Positions 28,542-38,153 of a DNA stretch of 64,000 nt are shown here, piece by piece. The DNA lies in assembly GCA_963755335.1 (NCBI GenBank), contig CAVWJW010000008.1:1488001-1552000 (forward strand). Reading direction: 5' to 3'. Each line of letters begins with the position of its first letter. Positions within the stretch are counted from its first letter, which is position 1. Source of the stretch: UBA10649 sp963755335. GTDB lineage: Bacteria > Actinomycetota > Actinomycetes > S36-B12. The notes under the pieces are model-generated. The model worked only from the letters and a program-made list of their open reading frames with translations. It was not told where the DNA came from and did no database searches. A program made the position numbers and the translations under genes.

Positions 28542-29314
28542 GCCCCGTCGAGGTGGTGCGCCACCCCGACGCGGCCGACCTGGCCGAGTCCACCGCCGGG
28601 CGCCTCATCACGACCATCGTCGAGCGCCAGGCGGCTGCCGGTCACGCCTCGATCTGCCTCACCGGCGGACGCGTCGGCACGGCCGTCCTGGCGGCAGTCG
28701 CCGCGAATCCGGCCCGCGACGCGATCGACTGGTCGGCCGTCGACATCTGGTGGGGTGACGAGCGCTATCTGCCGGCCGGCGATCCCGAGCGGAACGAGAC
28801 CGGGGCGCGCACGGCGCTGCTTGCCCTCGTCGACGTGGACCCGGATCGCGTCCACCCGATGCCGACGCCGGAGCAGTCCGGCGGTGACGTGGACGCGGCG
28901 GCGCTGGCCTATGCCGACCAGTTGGCCAGGGCCACGCATCCCGATGACCACGGCCGTGCGCCGTCGTTCGACGTGCTGATGCTCGGCATCGGGCCGGACG
29001 CCCATGTGGCCTCGCTGTTCCCCGAGCAGCCCGCCCTGCACGACGATCGCGCCTGCACCGCGGTCCGCGGGGCACCCAAGCCGCCACCGGTGCGGCTGAC
29101 CTTGACCTTCCCGTCGATCCAGGGAGCGAAGGAGGTGTGGATCCTCGCCAGTGGCACCGAGAAGGCCAGCGCCGTGCGCCTTGCCCTCACGGCGGAGGCG
29201 GGCCCGTTCCAGGTGCCCGCCGCAGGCGCCCGCGGTCGCGAGCGCACCCTGTTTCTGATCGACGAGCCGGCCGCGGCCAAGCTGCCCTCGGGCATGGGTC
29301 GGCCGGGCGCGTAG
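28538..29314 (+). CDS. pgl: 6-phosphogluconolactonase
   Basis: Hydrolyses 6-phosphogluconolactone, the product of Zwf. A 258-residue protein of the SugarP-isomerase-like Pgl family: LTGGRVG near 41-47, the VDIWWGDERYLPAGDPERNET block (about 68-88), and the lactonase-specific MLGIGPDAHVASLFP (about 148-162). These distinguish it from glucosamine-6-phosphate deaminase. The ATG overlaps the opcA stop. It is the last gene of the pentose phosphate run and is followed by a strong bidirectional hairpin. Confidence 0.95.
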   Translation: MSPVEVVRHPDAADLAESTAGRLITTIVERQAAAGHASICLTGGRVGTAVLAAVAANPARDAIDWSAVDIWWGDERYLPAGDPERNETGARTALLALVDVDPDRVHPMPTPEQSGGDVDAAALAYADQLARATHPDDHGRAPSFDVLMLGIGPDAHVASLFPEQPALHDDRACTAVRGAPKPPPVRLTLTFPSIQGAKEVWILASGTEKASAVRLALTAEAGPFQVPAAGARGRERTLFLIDEPAAAKLPSGMGRPGA

Positions 29315-29338
29315 CGCCCACGTGACGACCTGCACCAA

Positions 29339-29385
29339 CGAAAGGATGGGGGCCCGGGTCGTTGACCCGGGCCCCCATCCTTTCG
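29339..29385. terminator. Bidirectional intrinsic terminator between pgl and rbpA
   Basis: A perfect 22-bp inverted repeat with a 3-nt GTT loop; the stem runs from CGAAAGGATGGG to CCCATCCTTTCG. It has A-rich and T-rich ends on either side (AAA before, TTT after), so it can serve both the rightward pgl and leftward rbpA transcripts, whose stops lie 24 and 12 bp away. Confidence 0.9.
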
Positions 29386-29397
29386 TCTTCGTCTTCG

Positions 29398-29730
29398 CTA
29401 TACGCCGCGGAGCTTGGCCAATGCCTCTTCGAGGATCGCTGCGCCGTCCTTGTCCGAGCGACGCTCCTTCACGTACGCAAGGTGCGTCTTGTACGGCTCG
29501 ATCTTCGGCGGAGCGGGCGGGTTGTCCTTGTCCGGTCCGGCGGGAAGGCCGCAACGCGGGCAGTCCCACTCATCCGGGACGGCGGCGTCAACCGCGAAGC
29601 TCGGTCGTGACTCATGACCCCGCGAGCACCAGAACGACACCCACATGCGTGGTGCGGCCTCGCCGCGCTCGGCCTCGCCCATGGGGCCAGCGCCGACACG
29701 GCTGCCGCGGATTGCACTTCCTCCGGCCAT
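29398..29730 (-). CDS. rbpA: RNA polymerase-binding protein RbpA
   Basis: Actinobacteria-specific factor that binds the primary sigma factor and core polymerase and stabilises open promoter complexes. The 110-residue protein has the N-terminal basic tail (AIRGSRVGAGP), the core domain with CSRGHESRPSFAVDA and DEWDCPRCG cysteines of the zinc-ribbon-like fold, the PKTHL-like basic linker (KIEPYKTHLAYVKERRS) and the C-terminal sigma-interaction helix ending EALAKLRG. It is preceded by AAGGA. It lies 21 bp downstream of the secG stop. Confidence 0.97.
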   Translation of the reverse strand: MAGGSAIRGSRVGAGPMGEAERGEAAPRMWVSFWCSRGHESRPSFAVDAAVPDEWDCPRCGLPAGPDKDNPPAPPKIEPYKTHLAYVKERRSDKDGAAILEEALAKLRGV

Positions 29731-29751
29731 TCCTTGTTGTCCCCTCGTCTA

Positions 29752-30001
29752 CTAGGCCGCGGCGCTGACGAGCAGCCCGACAGCAACGATGCAGGCGGCC
29801 CAGATGAGGGCCGAGGCCTACCGTGAGCCGATCAAGGTTCTTCTCGGCAACGGACGAGCCGCCGATGGACGAGCTGACACCGCCGCCGAAGAGATCCGAC
29901 AGACCGCCACCCTTGCCCCGGTGAAGCAGGATGAGGACCACGAGCAGCACGCTGGTGATCACGAGGATGACGGCGAGCGCGATCGTCAGCGCGGTGATCA
30001 T
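29752..30001 (-). CDS. secG: SecG preprotein translocase subunit (one frame break)
   Basis: Small accessory subunit of SecYEG with two membrane helices. The first helix (residues 5-27) and the loop RGKGGGLSDLFGGGVSSS with the EKNLDRLT segment are typical. The GGG at 29808-29810 (CCC on the coding strand) has one base too many; with CC the second helix reads LGLIWAACIVAVGLLV and the protein stops at 82 residues, the usual size. As sequenced it would run into Arg-rich noise. Confidence 0.92.
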
Positions 30002-30093
30002 TCACAAACTCCCATGGTGTGCTGCCCACGTCGCGGGCGGTCAAGAGGGTCGGGCCATTCACCCGAACCCCTAGAGGATAGACGCAGGGTGCG

Positions 30094-30892
30094 TCAGGAG
30101 ACCAACTCGGGCGGGTGCATCCGGAATCGCACGATACCGACGAACTCGTCGGGGTCAAGGCTCGCCCCGCCGACCAGCGCGCCGTCGACGTCCGGCTTGG
30201 CCATGATGCTGGCCACGTTGGACGACTTCACCGACCCGCCGTACAGGATCCGGACGGCCGCTGCGGCCTCGGCCCCGAACGTCTCCTTGACCCGTTCACG
30301 GATCGCGCCGCACACCTCCTGCGCGTCCTCGGGCGTGGCGACCTCGCCGGTGCCGATCGCCCAGACGGGCTCGTAGGCGATGACGAGTCCGGCGACCTGC
30401 TCGGCCGTGAGCCCCTCGAGGTCGGCATCGAGCTGCGCGAGCACGTGAGCCACGTGGGTGCCGGCCTGCCGGATCGGCAGCTCCTCGCCCATGCACACGA
30501 TCGGCACGATCTCGTTGCGCAACGCGGCCTTCGCCTTGGCGTTGACGACCTCGTCGGTCTCGCCGTTGTACTGGCGACGCTCGCTGTGGCCGACGGCCAC
30601 GTACGTGCAGCCGAGCTTGGCCAGCATCGGGCCGCTGATCTCGACCGGTGTACGCCCCGGAGTCGTTGACGGAGAGGTCCTGCGCGCCGTACTGGATGTC
30701 GTACTTGTCGCCGTCGACCAGGGTCTGCACCGAGCGGATGTCGGTGAACGGCGGAAGCACCGCGACGTCGACGGACGCGTAGTCGTCATCGGTCAGGGCG
30801 AAGGCGAGCTTCTGGACGAGCGCGATGGCCTCGAGGTGATTGAGGTTCATCTTCCAGTTGCCGGCCATGAGCGGCTTGCGGGTCGTTGCCAT
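30094..30892 (-). CDS. tpiA: Triosephosphate isomerase (one frame break)
   Basis: Interconverts dihydroxyacetone phosphate and glyceraldehyde-3-phosphate. MAGNWKMN (substrate lysine) opens the protein. The catalytic histidine is in VGHSERR, the catalytic glutamate in AYEPVWAIGTG, and the phosphate loop is ILYGGSVK. An extra base at about 30643 separates the first 84 residues from the rest; corrected, GAYTG joins EISGPMLAKLG and the length is 265 residues. The ATG overlaps the pgk stop (ATGA). Confidence 0.94.
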
Positions 30893-32094
30893 CAGGCGTT
30901 CTCCTCCAGGACGGTGAGGCCCGGAAGGTCCTTGCCCTCCAGGAATTCCAGGCTTGCTCCCCCGCCCGTGCTGATGTGGGTGAACGCAGCCTCATCGACG
31001 TCGAGGATGCGCACGGCTGCGGCCGAGTCGCCGCCGCCGATCGACGGTCATCGCGTTGACTGTCGGCCATCGCGCGGGCCACGGCCAGCGTGCCCCCGGC
31101 GAACGGCTCCATCTCGAACACGCCCATCGGGCCGTTCCAGACGACGGTGCCAGCATCGGCGATCCTTGATGCGAACAGCTGGCGGCGTCTTCGGGCCGAT
31201 GTCGAGGCCCATCCAGCCGGCAGGGATCGCGTCGGCGGCCACCACCTGCGTCGCGGCATCCGCGGCGAAGGCGTCGGCGATGACGACGTCGACCGGCAGG
31301 AGCAGCTCGACGCCCTTGGCCGCGGCCTGCTCGATGAAGCCCTTGACGGCGTCGATCTGGTCGGCCTCGAGCAGCGAGGTGCCCACCTCGTGGCCCTGGG
31401 CCGCGAGGAACGTGTACGCCATGCCGCCACCGATGAGGAGGCGGTCCACCCGGGTGATCAGGTTGCCGATGACGCCGAGCTTGTCGCTGACCTTCGAGCC
31501 GCCGAGCACGACCACGTACGGGCGATCGGGGTCGGTGAGCAGCTTGCCGAAGACGGATGCCTCCTTGTGCACGAGGCGACCGGCCGCGTTGGGCAGCAGG
31601 CGTGCGACATCGGTGACGGACGCCTGGTTGCGGTGCACGACGCCGAAGCCGTCCGACACGTAGACGTCCGCCAGCGCGGCCAGCTCAGCGGCGAGGGACT
31701 GACGCTCCTCGGCCACCTTGCTGGTCTCGCGGGCATCGAAGCGGATGTTCTCCAGCAGCACGACGTCGCCGGGCTGCTCGGCTGCCACCACTGCGGGCGC
31801 ATCGGCCAGCGTCGTCAACGGCACCGTGATGCCGAGCAGCTCGCCGAGCCGCACGGCCACGGGAGCGAGGCTGAGCGCGGGCACCGGCTCGCCCTTGGCG
31901 CGGCCGAGGTGGCACACCACGACGACCTTGGCACCTGCGTCTCGCAGGAAGGTCAGAGTCGGCAGTGCCGCCCGGATGCGCCCGTCGTCCGTGATGACGC
32001 GGGCGCCGTCCGGACCGTCGGCCAGCGGCACGTTGAAGTCCGCGCGGACCAGCACGGTCCGCCCGGCGACCTCAAGGTCGTCGAGTGACTTCAT
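30892..32094 (-). CDS. pgk: Phosphoglycerate kinase (three frame breaks)
   Basis: Transfers phosphate from 1,3-bisphosphoglycerate to ADP. Landmarks include RADFNVPL (N-terminal), LLENIRF, SDKLGVI/GGGMAYTFLAAQG, WNGPMGVFE and GGGDSAAAV. Three extra bases lie near the 3' end: GG at 31181-31182 (joins TPQLFASRIADAG), the base at 31058 (joins ADS to NAMTV) and the base at 31042 (joins TV to IGGGDSAAA). Corrected length is 399 residues, as expected. It lies 9 bp after gap and overlaps tpiA. Confidence 0.94.
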
Positions 32095-32103
32095 CGCGGA
32101 ACC

Positions 32104-33108
32104 TCAGAGCTTCGAGCCGACGAGGTTGACGAGGTCGACGAGGCGGTTGCTGTAGCCCCACTCGTTGTCGTACCAGCCGACGACCTTCGCCATGTTGCCG
32201 TTGGTGTAGGTCAGGCCCGAGTCGAAGATGCACGACGAGGGGTCGGTGACGATGTCGGTCGAGACGATCGGGTCCTCGGTGTACTGCAGGATCCCCTTGA
32301 GCGGGCCCTCGGCGGCGGCCTTGATCGCGGCGTTGATCTCTTCCTTCGTCGCAGCGGTCTTCAGCTCGACCGTGAGGTCGGTCGCCGAGCCGGTCGGGAC
32401 CGGGACGCGCATGGCGTAACCGTCGAGCTTGCCCTTGAGCTGCGGCATGACCAGGGCGATCGCCTTGGCGGCACCGGTCGTGGTCGGGATCATGTTGAGG
32501 GCGGCGGCGCGGGCGCGACGCAGGTCCTTGTGCGGGTAGTCGAGCACGTTCTGGTCGTTCGTGTACGCGTGGATGGTCGTCATGAGGCCGCGCTCGATGC
32601 CGAATGCGTCGTCGATGACCTTGGCCATCGGTGCGAGGCAGTTGGTCGTGCAGGAGGCGTTGGAGATGACCACGTCGGTGGCGGGGTCGTAGTCGCCGTC
32701 GTTGACGCCCATGACGATCGTGATGTCCTCGCCGGTGGCCGGCGCGGAGATGATGACCTTCTTGGCGCCCGCAGCGACGTGCTTCTTGGCGTCGTCGGCC
32801 TTGGTGAAGAAGCCGGTCGACTCGATGACGATGTCGGCGCCGACCTTGCCCCACGGCAGGGCGGCGGGGTCGCGCTCGGCGAAGACGGGGATGGCCTTGC
32901 CGTCGATGACGATCTCGCCGTCGCCCGCGACGACGTCCTTGCCCAGGCGGCCGAGGATGCTGTCGTACTTGAGGAGGTGCGCGAGGGTCTTGGTGTCGGT
33001 CAGATCGTTGATGCCCACGATCTCGACGTCTGCGCCGCTGGTCAGCACGGCCCGGTAGAAGTTGCGACCGATACGGCCAAATCCATTGATGCCGACCTTG
33101 ACTGTCAC
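32104..33108 (-). CDS. gap: Glyceraldehyde-3-phosphate dehydrogenase
   Basis: NAD-dependent oxidation of glyceraldehyde-3-phosphate to 1,3-bisphosphoglycerate. Intact, 334 residues: NAD motif GINGFGRIGRN at 6-16, catalytic C153 in SNASCTTNCLAP, and WYDNEWGYSNRL near the C-terminus. It heads a gap-pgk-tpiA operon. Upstream, a TAGGAT -10 is preceded by a phased GTTACC direct repeat that could be an operator. Confidence 0.98.
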   Translation of the reverse strand: MTVKVGINGFGRIGRNFYRAVLTSGADVEIVGINDLTDTKTLAHLLKYDSILGRLGKDVVAGDGEIVIDGKAIPVFAERDPAALPWGKVGADIVIESTGFFTKADDAKKHVAAGAKKVIISAPATGEDITIVMGVNDGDYDPATDVVISNASCTTNCLAPMAKVIDDAFGIERGLMTTIHAYTNDQNVLDYPHKDLRRARAAALNMIPTTTGAAKAIALVMPQLKGKLDGYAMRVPVPTGSATDLTVELKTAATKEEINAAIKAAAEGPLKGILQYTEDPIVSTDIVTDPSSCIFDSGLTYTNGNMAKVVGWYDNEWGYSNRLVDLVNLVGSKL

Positions 33109-33178
33109 TGTCTACTCCTCGGTGAAGGAACTCCGCCTTGTGAGCGGGTGCAGGGCGGGTTCGCCCGCAAACGCTTCC

Positions 33179-33210
33179 ATCCTAGCGAAGACCGTTACCG
33201 AAGTGTTACC
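33179..33210 (-). promoter_or_regulatory. gap promoter with an 11-bp-phased GTTACC direct repeat
   Basis: On the minus strand a TAGGAT -10 (33179-33184) lies 70 bp before the gap start. Ten to 26 bp further upstream two exact copies of GGTAAC (plus-strand GTTACC at 33194-33199 and 33205-33210) repeat with an 11-bp period, over the expected -35 position. This looks like a site for a dimeric regulator on one DNA face; the regulator is unknown. Confidence 0.5.
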
Positions 33211-33254
33211 CAGCCAGCGCCGATTTCACCGACGCGGCAACGACGTTCCGGCCG

Positions 33255-34232
33255 TCAGGCCAGCATGTCCGGGCCGAGGGCCGCCTCGGTGCCGGGCACG
33301 CCCAGCTCGCTGGCGCGCTTGTCGGCGAGTGCCAGCAGGCGACGGATCCGACCGGCGATCGCGTCCTTGGTCATCGGCGGATCGGCGAGGGCGCCGAGCT
33401 CCTCGAGGCTGGCCTGCTGATGCTCAAGGCGAAGGCGCCCTGCGACAACGAGGTGGTCCGGGACATCGGGGCCGAGGATCTCCATGGCGCGCTGAACGCG
33501 GGCCCCGGCGGCCACGGCCGCGCGCGCGGATCGCCGCAGGTTGGCATCGTCGAAGTTGGCGAGCCGGTTGGCCGTGGCCCGCACCTCGCGGCGCATCCGC
33601 CGCTCCTCCCAGGCCAGCACGGATTCGTGCGCGCCGAGGCGGGTCAGCATGGCGCCGATGGCGTCGCCGTCGCGGATCACGACCCGATCGACGCCGCGCA
33701 CCTCGCGCGACTTGGCCGAGATCCCGAGCCGCCGGGCCGCGCCGACGAGCGCGAGCGCAGCCTCGGGTCCCGGGCAGGTGATCTCCATGGACGATGAACG
33801 GCCCGGCTCGGTGAGGGACCCGTGGGCAAGGAAGGCGCCTCGCCAGGCGGACTCGCAGTCGCACAGGCCCCCGGAGACGATCGCGGGCGGCAGGCCGCGA
33901 ACCGGGCGACCGCTGCCGTCGACGATCCCGGTCTGCCGAGCGAGCGCCTCTCCCCCGTCGACCACCCGCACGAGGTAGCGCGTGCCCTTCCGCAGGCCAC
34001 CGGACTGGACCATCGTGACGTCACTCTCGTGCCCGTAGATGTCGAAGATGTCCTTGCGCAGGCGACGTGCGGTGGCGCCGGTGTCGACGTCGGCCTCGAT
34101 GACGATGTGCCCGGACACGATGTGCAGGCCGCCGGCGAACCGGAGGATGGTGGACACCTCAGCCTTGCGGCAGCACGCCTTGGTGATCTCGACGCGGCTG
34201 AGCTCGTCCTTCACCGCGGCCGTCATCGCCAT
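33255..34232 (-). CDS. whiA: WhiA, sporulation/cell-division transcription factor
   Basis: DNA-binding protein conserved in Gram-positives; in Streptomyces it works with WhiB to start sporulation septation, elsewhere it links division and metabolism. At 325 residues it has the degenerate LAGLIDADG-type N-terminal domain (KDELSRVEITKACCRKAEV at the start, GLHIVSGHIVIEADV) and the C-terminal helix-turn-helix (LEELGALADPPMTKDAIAGRIRRLL). The ATG with GGAG 11 nt upstream is preferred to a longer reading that begins 13 codons earlier. The gene order rapZ-yvcK-whiA-gap is conserved across actinobacteria. Confidence 0.95.
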   Translation of the reverse strand: MAMTAAVKDELSRVEITKACCRKAEVSTILRFAGGLHIVSGHIVIEADVDTGATARRLRKDIFDIYGHESDVTMVQSGGLRKGTRYLVRVVDGGEALARQTGIVDGSGRPVRGLPPAIVSGGLCDCESAWRGAFLAHGSLTEPGRSSSMEITCPGPEAALALVGAARRLGISAKSREVRGVDRVVIRDGDAIGAMLTRLGAHESVLAWEERRMRREVRATANRLANFDDANLRRSARAAVAAGARVQRAMEILGPDVPDHLVVAGRLRLEHQQASLEELGALADPPMTKDAIAGRIRRLLALADKRASELGVPGTEAALGPDMLA

Positions 34233-34292
34233 TGCGCTGTCTCGCTCCGATCCCCTGCTCAGGCGCGTCACGATTCATGCCGCGGCTCAAAC

Positions 34293-35282
34293 CTAGGCGA
34301 GCACCGTATCGAATGCGACCGCGAGGCGCTGCGGGTCGTGCTGCCCAGCGGTGTCGGGGCCGGTGCGGGCGACCTCGGTGAGGAAGAGGTCGGCGCCGAG
34401 GTCGGCCGCCGAGCGCTCGAGAGCGGCGCGGTCCTCGACGTGATGTCGGTCAGCGATGACGGTGTCGATCCGCAGATCGGGCAGGAAGTTGTAGAGGACG
34501 TCGAGGTAGGTGTGGGCGTGCGAAGTCCGACGTCTCGCCCACCTGCGGATTGAGGTTCAGCACGACGATGCGCTTCGCCTGGCTCGCGGTGATGGCCTTC
34601 GCCAGGTCGGGGATGACCAGGTGCGGGATGACGGAGGTGTACCAGCTGCCCGGTCCGAGGACGAGAGCATCCGCCTCGCCGACGGCCTCGAGGGCCTCGC
34701 GGCAGGCGGCAGGCTCCGGCGGGTCGAGAGCGAGATCGAGGACGGTGCCCGGCGTCGTGGCCACCTCGACCTGGCCGCGCACCACGGTGATCTCGTCGGG
34801 CCGGGCGGGGTCGTGACCCATCACCTCGGCCACGATGGTCAGTGGGACCGTGGTGCACGGGAGCACCCGTCCATGGGCCTCGAGCAGTGAGCCGACCCAG
34901 TCGAGGCCGGTCACGGCGTCGCCGCTCTGCTCCCACAGTGCCGTGATGAGCAGGTTCCCGACGCTGTGGCCGGCCAGCTCGCCCTCGCCGCCGAACCGTG
35001 CTGGATCACCTGCTGCCAGGTGCGACCCCACGAGTCGTCGCCGCACAGGGCCGCCAGGGCCATCCGGAGGTCGCCGGGCGGGATGATGCCGAACTCCTGG
35101 CGCAGCCGGCCACTCGAGCCGCCGTCGTCGGCCACTCCCACGACCGCGGTCAGCGAGTCGGTCACCCGGCGCAGGCCCTGCAGCGAAGCCGCGAGGCCGT
35201 GACCGCCGCCGAGCGCCACGACGCGGCGCCGTGAACGACGCCCCAGCGTGCCGCTCAGGCGAGCACCCCGGTGGTTGCTCAT
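34293..35282 (-). CDS. yvcK: YvcK/CofD-like protein (two frame breaks)
   Basis: Gluconeogenesis/cell-wall factor of the YvcK family with a CofD-like fold that binds UDP-sugars in some species. Landmarks: VVALGGGHGLAASLQGLR, ADDGGSSGRLRQEFG, PPGDLRMALAAL, the HRFGGEGELAGHSVGN block, and LGPGSWYTSVIPHL. A missing C near 34998 (joins QH to RFGGEG) and an extra base near 34518 (joins FA to AHTYLDVLYN) break the frame; the corrected protein is 329 residues. The ATG overlaps the end of rapZ by 4 bp. Confidence 0.92.
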
Positions 35283-36188
35283 TCGCGACCGAGATCGCGG
35301 TGCGTGCAGGTGGTGCGGATCCCGCTGGCGGTCAGTCGGGTGGCCAGGGCCTGCGACATGGCCACGCTGCGGTGCTTGCCGCCCGTGCACCCGATGGCGA
35401 CGGTGACATAGCGCTTGCCCTCGCGGATGTAGCCGTCGGCGACGATCTGGACAAGCCGTGAGTACGTGTCGAGGAACTCCTGAGCACCTGGTCGACCGAG
35501 CACATCGACGGCGACCGGCTCGTCGAGCCCGGTGAGGGGCCGCAGCCGCTTCGTCCCAGAACGGGTTGGGCAGGAAGCGCACGTCGGCGACCATGTCGGA
35601 GTCGACAGGGATCCCGTACTTGAACCCGAACGAGACCACCGTGCACGACAGCACCACCGGCTCGGGCTCGCCGAAGGCGTCCTCGATCCGGCGACGGAGG
35701 TCGTGGACGTTGATCGACGTGGTGTCGATGACGAGATCGGCCTTCGCGCGCAGGTCGCCCAGCAGCTGGCGCTCGGCCTGGAGGCCGTCGAGGATGCGTG
35801 CGCCGTGCTGGAGGGGGTGGGGCCGTCGCGAGCTCTCGAATCGGCGCACCAGCGCCTCGTCGGACGCCTCGAGGTACACGACCCGCACGTCGACGCCGTC
35901 GCGCGGCAGGGTGCGCACGATCTCGTCGATGCGGGCGAAGAACGAGCCGCTGCGCGCATCGAGGACGACCGCCACGCGCTCCACGTCGGGCGTGTGCCGG
36001 GCGAGGTCGATCGCCGACTCGAGAAGGGACGGCGGCATGTTGTCGATGACGAACCAGCCGAGGTCCTCCAGCGCGCGGGCAGCAGTCGACCGCCCGGCGC
36101 CCGACATCCCGGTGACCAGGACGAGCCTCAAGGAGTGCTCCGGCACCTGCGATTCGTCCACGACAGTCCCTTCGAAGGCCTCCATCAT
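35279..36188 (-). CDS. rapZ: RapZ/YvcJ P-loop nucleotide-binding protein (one frame break)
   Basis: RapZ-family protein of 302 residues when corrected; binds nucleotides and in enterobacteria controls glmS mRNA turnover. The P-loop is GMSGAGRST (near 28-36). The IDNMPPSLL and LDARSGSFF segments, SFGFKYGIPVDSDMVADVRFLPNPFW and the IGCTGGKHRSV motif near the end are diagnostic. An extra base in the CC at 35546-35547 separates the last third; corrected, WDEA joins LRPLTGLDE. Start ATGATG overlaps the uvrC stop, so uvrC-rapZ-yvcK are coupled. Confidence 0.94.
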
Positions 36189-38101
36189 CCCGGTCCGTCA
36201 CCTGCTTCGCCCGGCGCCACGGCGTGCAGCGCCGCGAATACCGACGCGGCAAGAACCGGACCGACGCCGGGCACCGTCACAAGCTCGTCCTGGCTCGCGG
36301 CCCGCAGCTGCTTGACCGAGCCGAAGTGACGCAGCAGCGCCTTGGCCCTCGCTGGGCCCAGGCCCGGGATGTCGTCGAGCACGCTGGCCGTTGCCCGCTT
36401 CCCTCGACGCTTGCGATGCAGCGAGATCGCCGTGCGGTGCGCCTCGTCGCGCACACGCTGAAGCAGGTAGAGCGCCTCGCTGGTGCGCGGGAGGATCACC
36501 GGGTCGAGCTCATCGGGGATCCACACCTCCTCCAGCCGCTTCGCGAGCCCGATCACCGGCAGGTCGTTGACCCCGATCGCCATGAGCGCGTCCTGGGCGG
36601 CTCGCACCTGAGGCGCCCCGCCGTCGACGACCAGGAGTGCCGGTGGGTAGGCGAACCGCTCCCGCACCGGCGCGATCCCCTCGGGTGCCGGCTCGGGCTC
36701 GACGTCTGCGGGCCTGTCGCGCTCGCGGAACCTCCGGGTGACCACTTCGGCCATGGCGGTGAGGTCGTCGGCGTGCGGGGTCCGGATGACGAACGAGCGG
36801 TAGTCGCGCTTGCGGGGCAGCCCGTCCTCGAACACGACGAGCGAGGCGACGGTGTCCTGGCCCTGCAGGGTGGAGATGTCGATGCATTCGATGCGAAGCG
36901 GCGGCTCCGGCAGGGACAGGTAGTCCTGCAGCTCCTTGAGCGCCTGACTGCGCGTGGTGAGGTCGCTCGAGCGCTTCGTCGTGTGCAGCCGCAGCGTTCC
37001 CTCGGCATTGGCCAGGGCGGTCGCCATCAGCGCGCGCTTGTCGCCGCGTTGGGGGGTACGCACGACCACGCGTGATCCGCGCAGCTGGCTCAGCCATTCA
37101 TTCCAGGCCGTCGAGTCGTCGAGCGGCGTGGAGACGAGGACCTCCTTGGGCGGATCGAGGATGACCATGTCGGCGTAGAGCCGCTGCATCACGCGCTCGA
37201 GGTAGCCGGACGTCGTGAGGTCCTCGGCCTTCTCCAGGACGAAGCCGCGCTCGCCTCGGATCCGGCCACCGCGCACGTGGAACACCTGGACACCCATCTG
37301 CAGGTCGTCCTCGACGACCGCGATCACGTCGGCATCGGTGCTGTCGTCGAACACCACGGCGTTGCGCTCCATCGCCCGGTTGAGGGCACCCAGCCGATCC
37401 CGCAGCCGGGCCGCCTCCTCGTACTCCTGGCGCGATGATGCGAGCAGCATGCGGCTCTCGAGCTCGCGCAGGAAGGGCTCGGTCTGGCCGGCCATGAAGC
37501 TGCAGAAGTCATCGACCAACGCCTGGTAGCCGGCCGCGTCGATCCGCCCGACGCACGGGGCGCTGCACTTCTCGATGTAGCCCAGCAGGCAGGGTCGACC
37601 CACCTGCTTCGCCCGGCGGAACACGCCGTCGCGGCACGTGCGGATCGGGAACACCCGCACCAGCTGGTCGAGCGTGTCGCGGATGGCCCATGCATGCCCG
37701 TAGGGCCCGAAGTACCTCGTGCCCTTGCGCTTGGCCTCACGCACGACCGCGGCTCGCGGGAACTCGTCTGCCGTGTACACGGCGAGATACGGGTAGCTCT
37801 TGTCATCGCGGTACTTGACGTTGAATCGCGGGTCGTACTCCTTGATCCACGAGTACTCGAGCGCCAGCGCCTCGACCTCGTTGGCCACCGTGACCCAGTC
37901 GACCGACGCGGCCGTCGTCACCATCGACCGCGTGCGCGGATGGAGGCTCGTGGGGTCGGCGAAGTAGGAGTTCAGCCGGGAGCGCAGGTTGCGGGCCTTG
38001 CCGACGTAGACGACCCGGCCGTGCCCGTCGCGGAAGCGGTACACGCCCGGACTGGTCGGGATCTCGCCCGTCGCCGGGCGATACGAGGCCGGGTCTGCCA
38101 T
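36185..38101 (-). CDS. uvrC: UvrABC endonuclease subunit UvrC
   Basis: Makes both incisions in nucleotide excision repair. Intact, 638 residues. Domains in order: GIY-YIG nuclease (about 13-95, PGVYRFRDGHGRVVYVGKA), a cysteine cluster (CLLGYIEKCSAPC), the UVR domain (about 205-240), the RNase H-like 5' nuclease domain with IECIDIS and VVDGGAPQV, and a C-terminal helix-hairpin-helix pair ending GVGPVLAASVFAAL. A TAGGCT hexamer 6 nt before the ATG suggests a leaderless transcript. With uvrA, uvrB and polA nearby, most excision-repair enzymes are encoded within 16 kb. Confidence 0.97.
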   Translation of the reverse strand: MADPASYRPATGEIPTSPGVYRFRDGHGRVVYVGKARNLRSRLNSYFADPTSLHPRTRSMVTTAASVDWVTVANEVEALALEYSWIKEYDPRFNVKYRDDKSYPYLAVYTADEFPRAAVVREAKRKGTRYFGPYGHAWAIRDTLDQLVRVFPIRTCRDGVFRRAKQVGRPCLLGYIEKCSAPCVGRIDAAGYQALVDDFCSFMAGQTEPFLRELESRMLLASSRQEYEEAARLRDRLGALNRAMERNAVVFDDSTDADVIAVVEDDLQMGVQVFHVRGGRIRGERGFVLEKAEDLTTSGYLERVMQRLYADMVILDPPKEVLVSTPLDDSTAWNEWLSQLRGSRVVVRTPQRGDKRALMATALANAEGTLRLHTTKRSSDLTTRSQALKELQDYLSLPEPPLRIECIDISTLQGQDTVASLVVFEDGLPRKRDYRSFVIRTPHADDLTAMAEVVTRRFRERDRPADVEPEPAPEGIAPVRERFAYPPALLVVDGGAPQVRAAQDALMAIGVNDLPVIGLAKRLEEVWIPDELDPVILPRTSEALYLLQRVRDEAHRTAISLHRKRRGKRATASVLDDIPGLGPARAKALLRHFGSVKQLRAASQDELVTVPGVGPVLAASVFAALHAVAPGEAGDGPG

Positions 38102-38107
38102 GCACCC

Positions 38108-38113
38108 AGCCTA
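38108..38113 (-). promoter_or_regulatory. -10 element for a leaderless transcript (uvrC)
   Basis: Minus-strand TAGGCT lies exactly 6 nt before the uvrC ATG, with no ribosome-binding site. Confidence 0.5.
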
Positions 38114-38153
38114 GGAGCGGGGGCTGACGCGGCTCGTCGGGTGTCGGGCCTGC

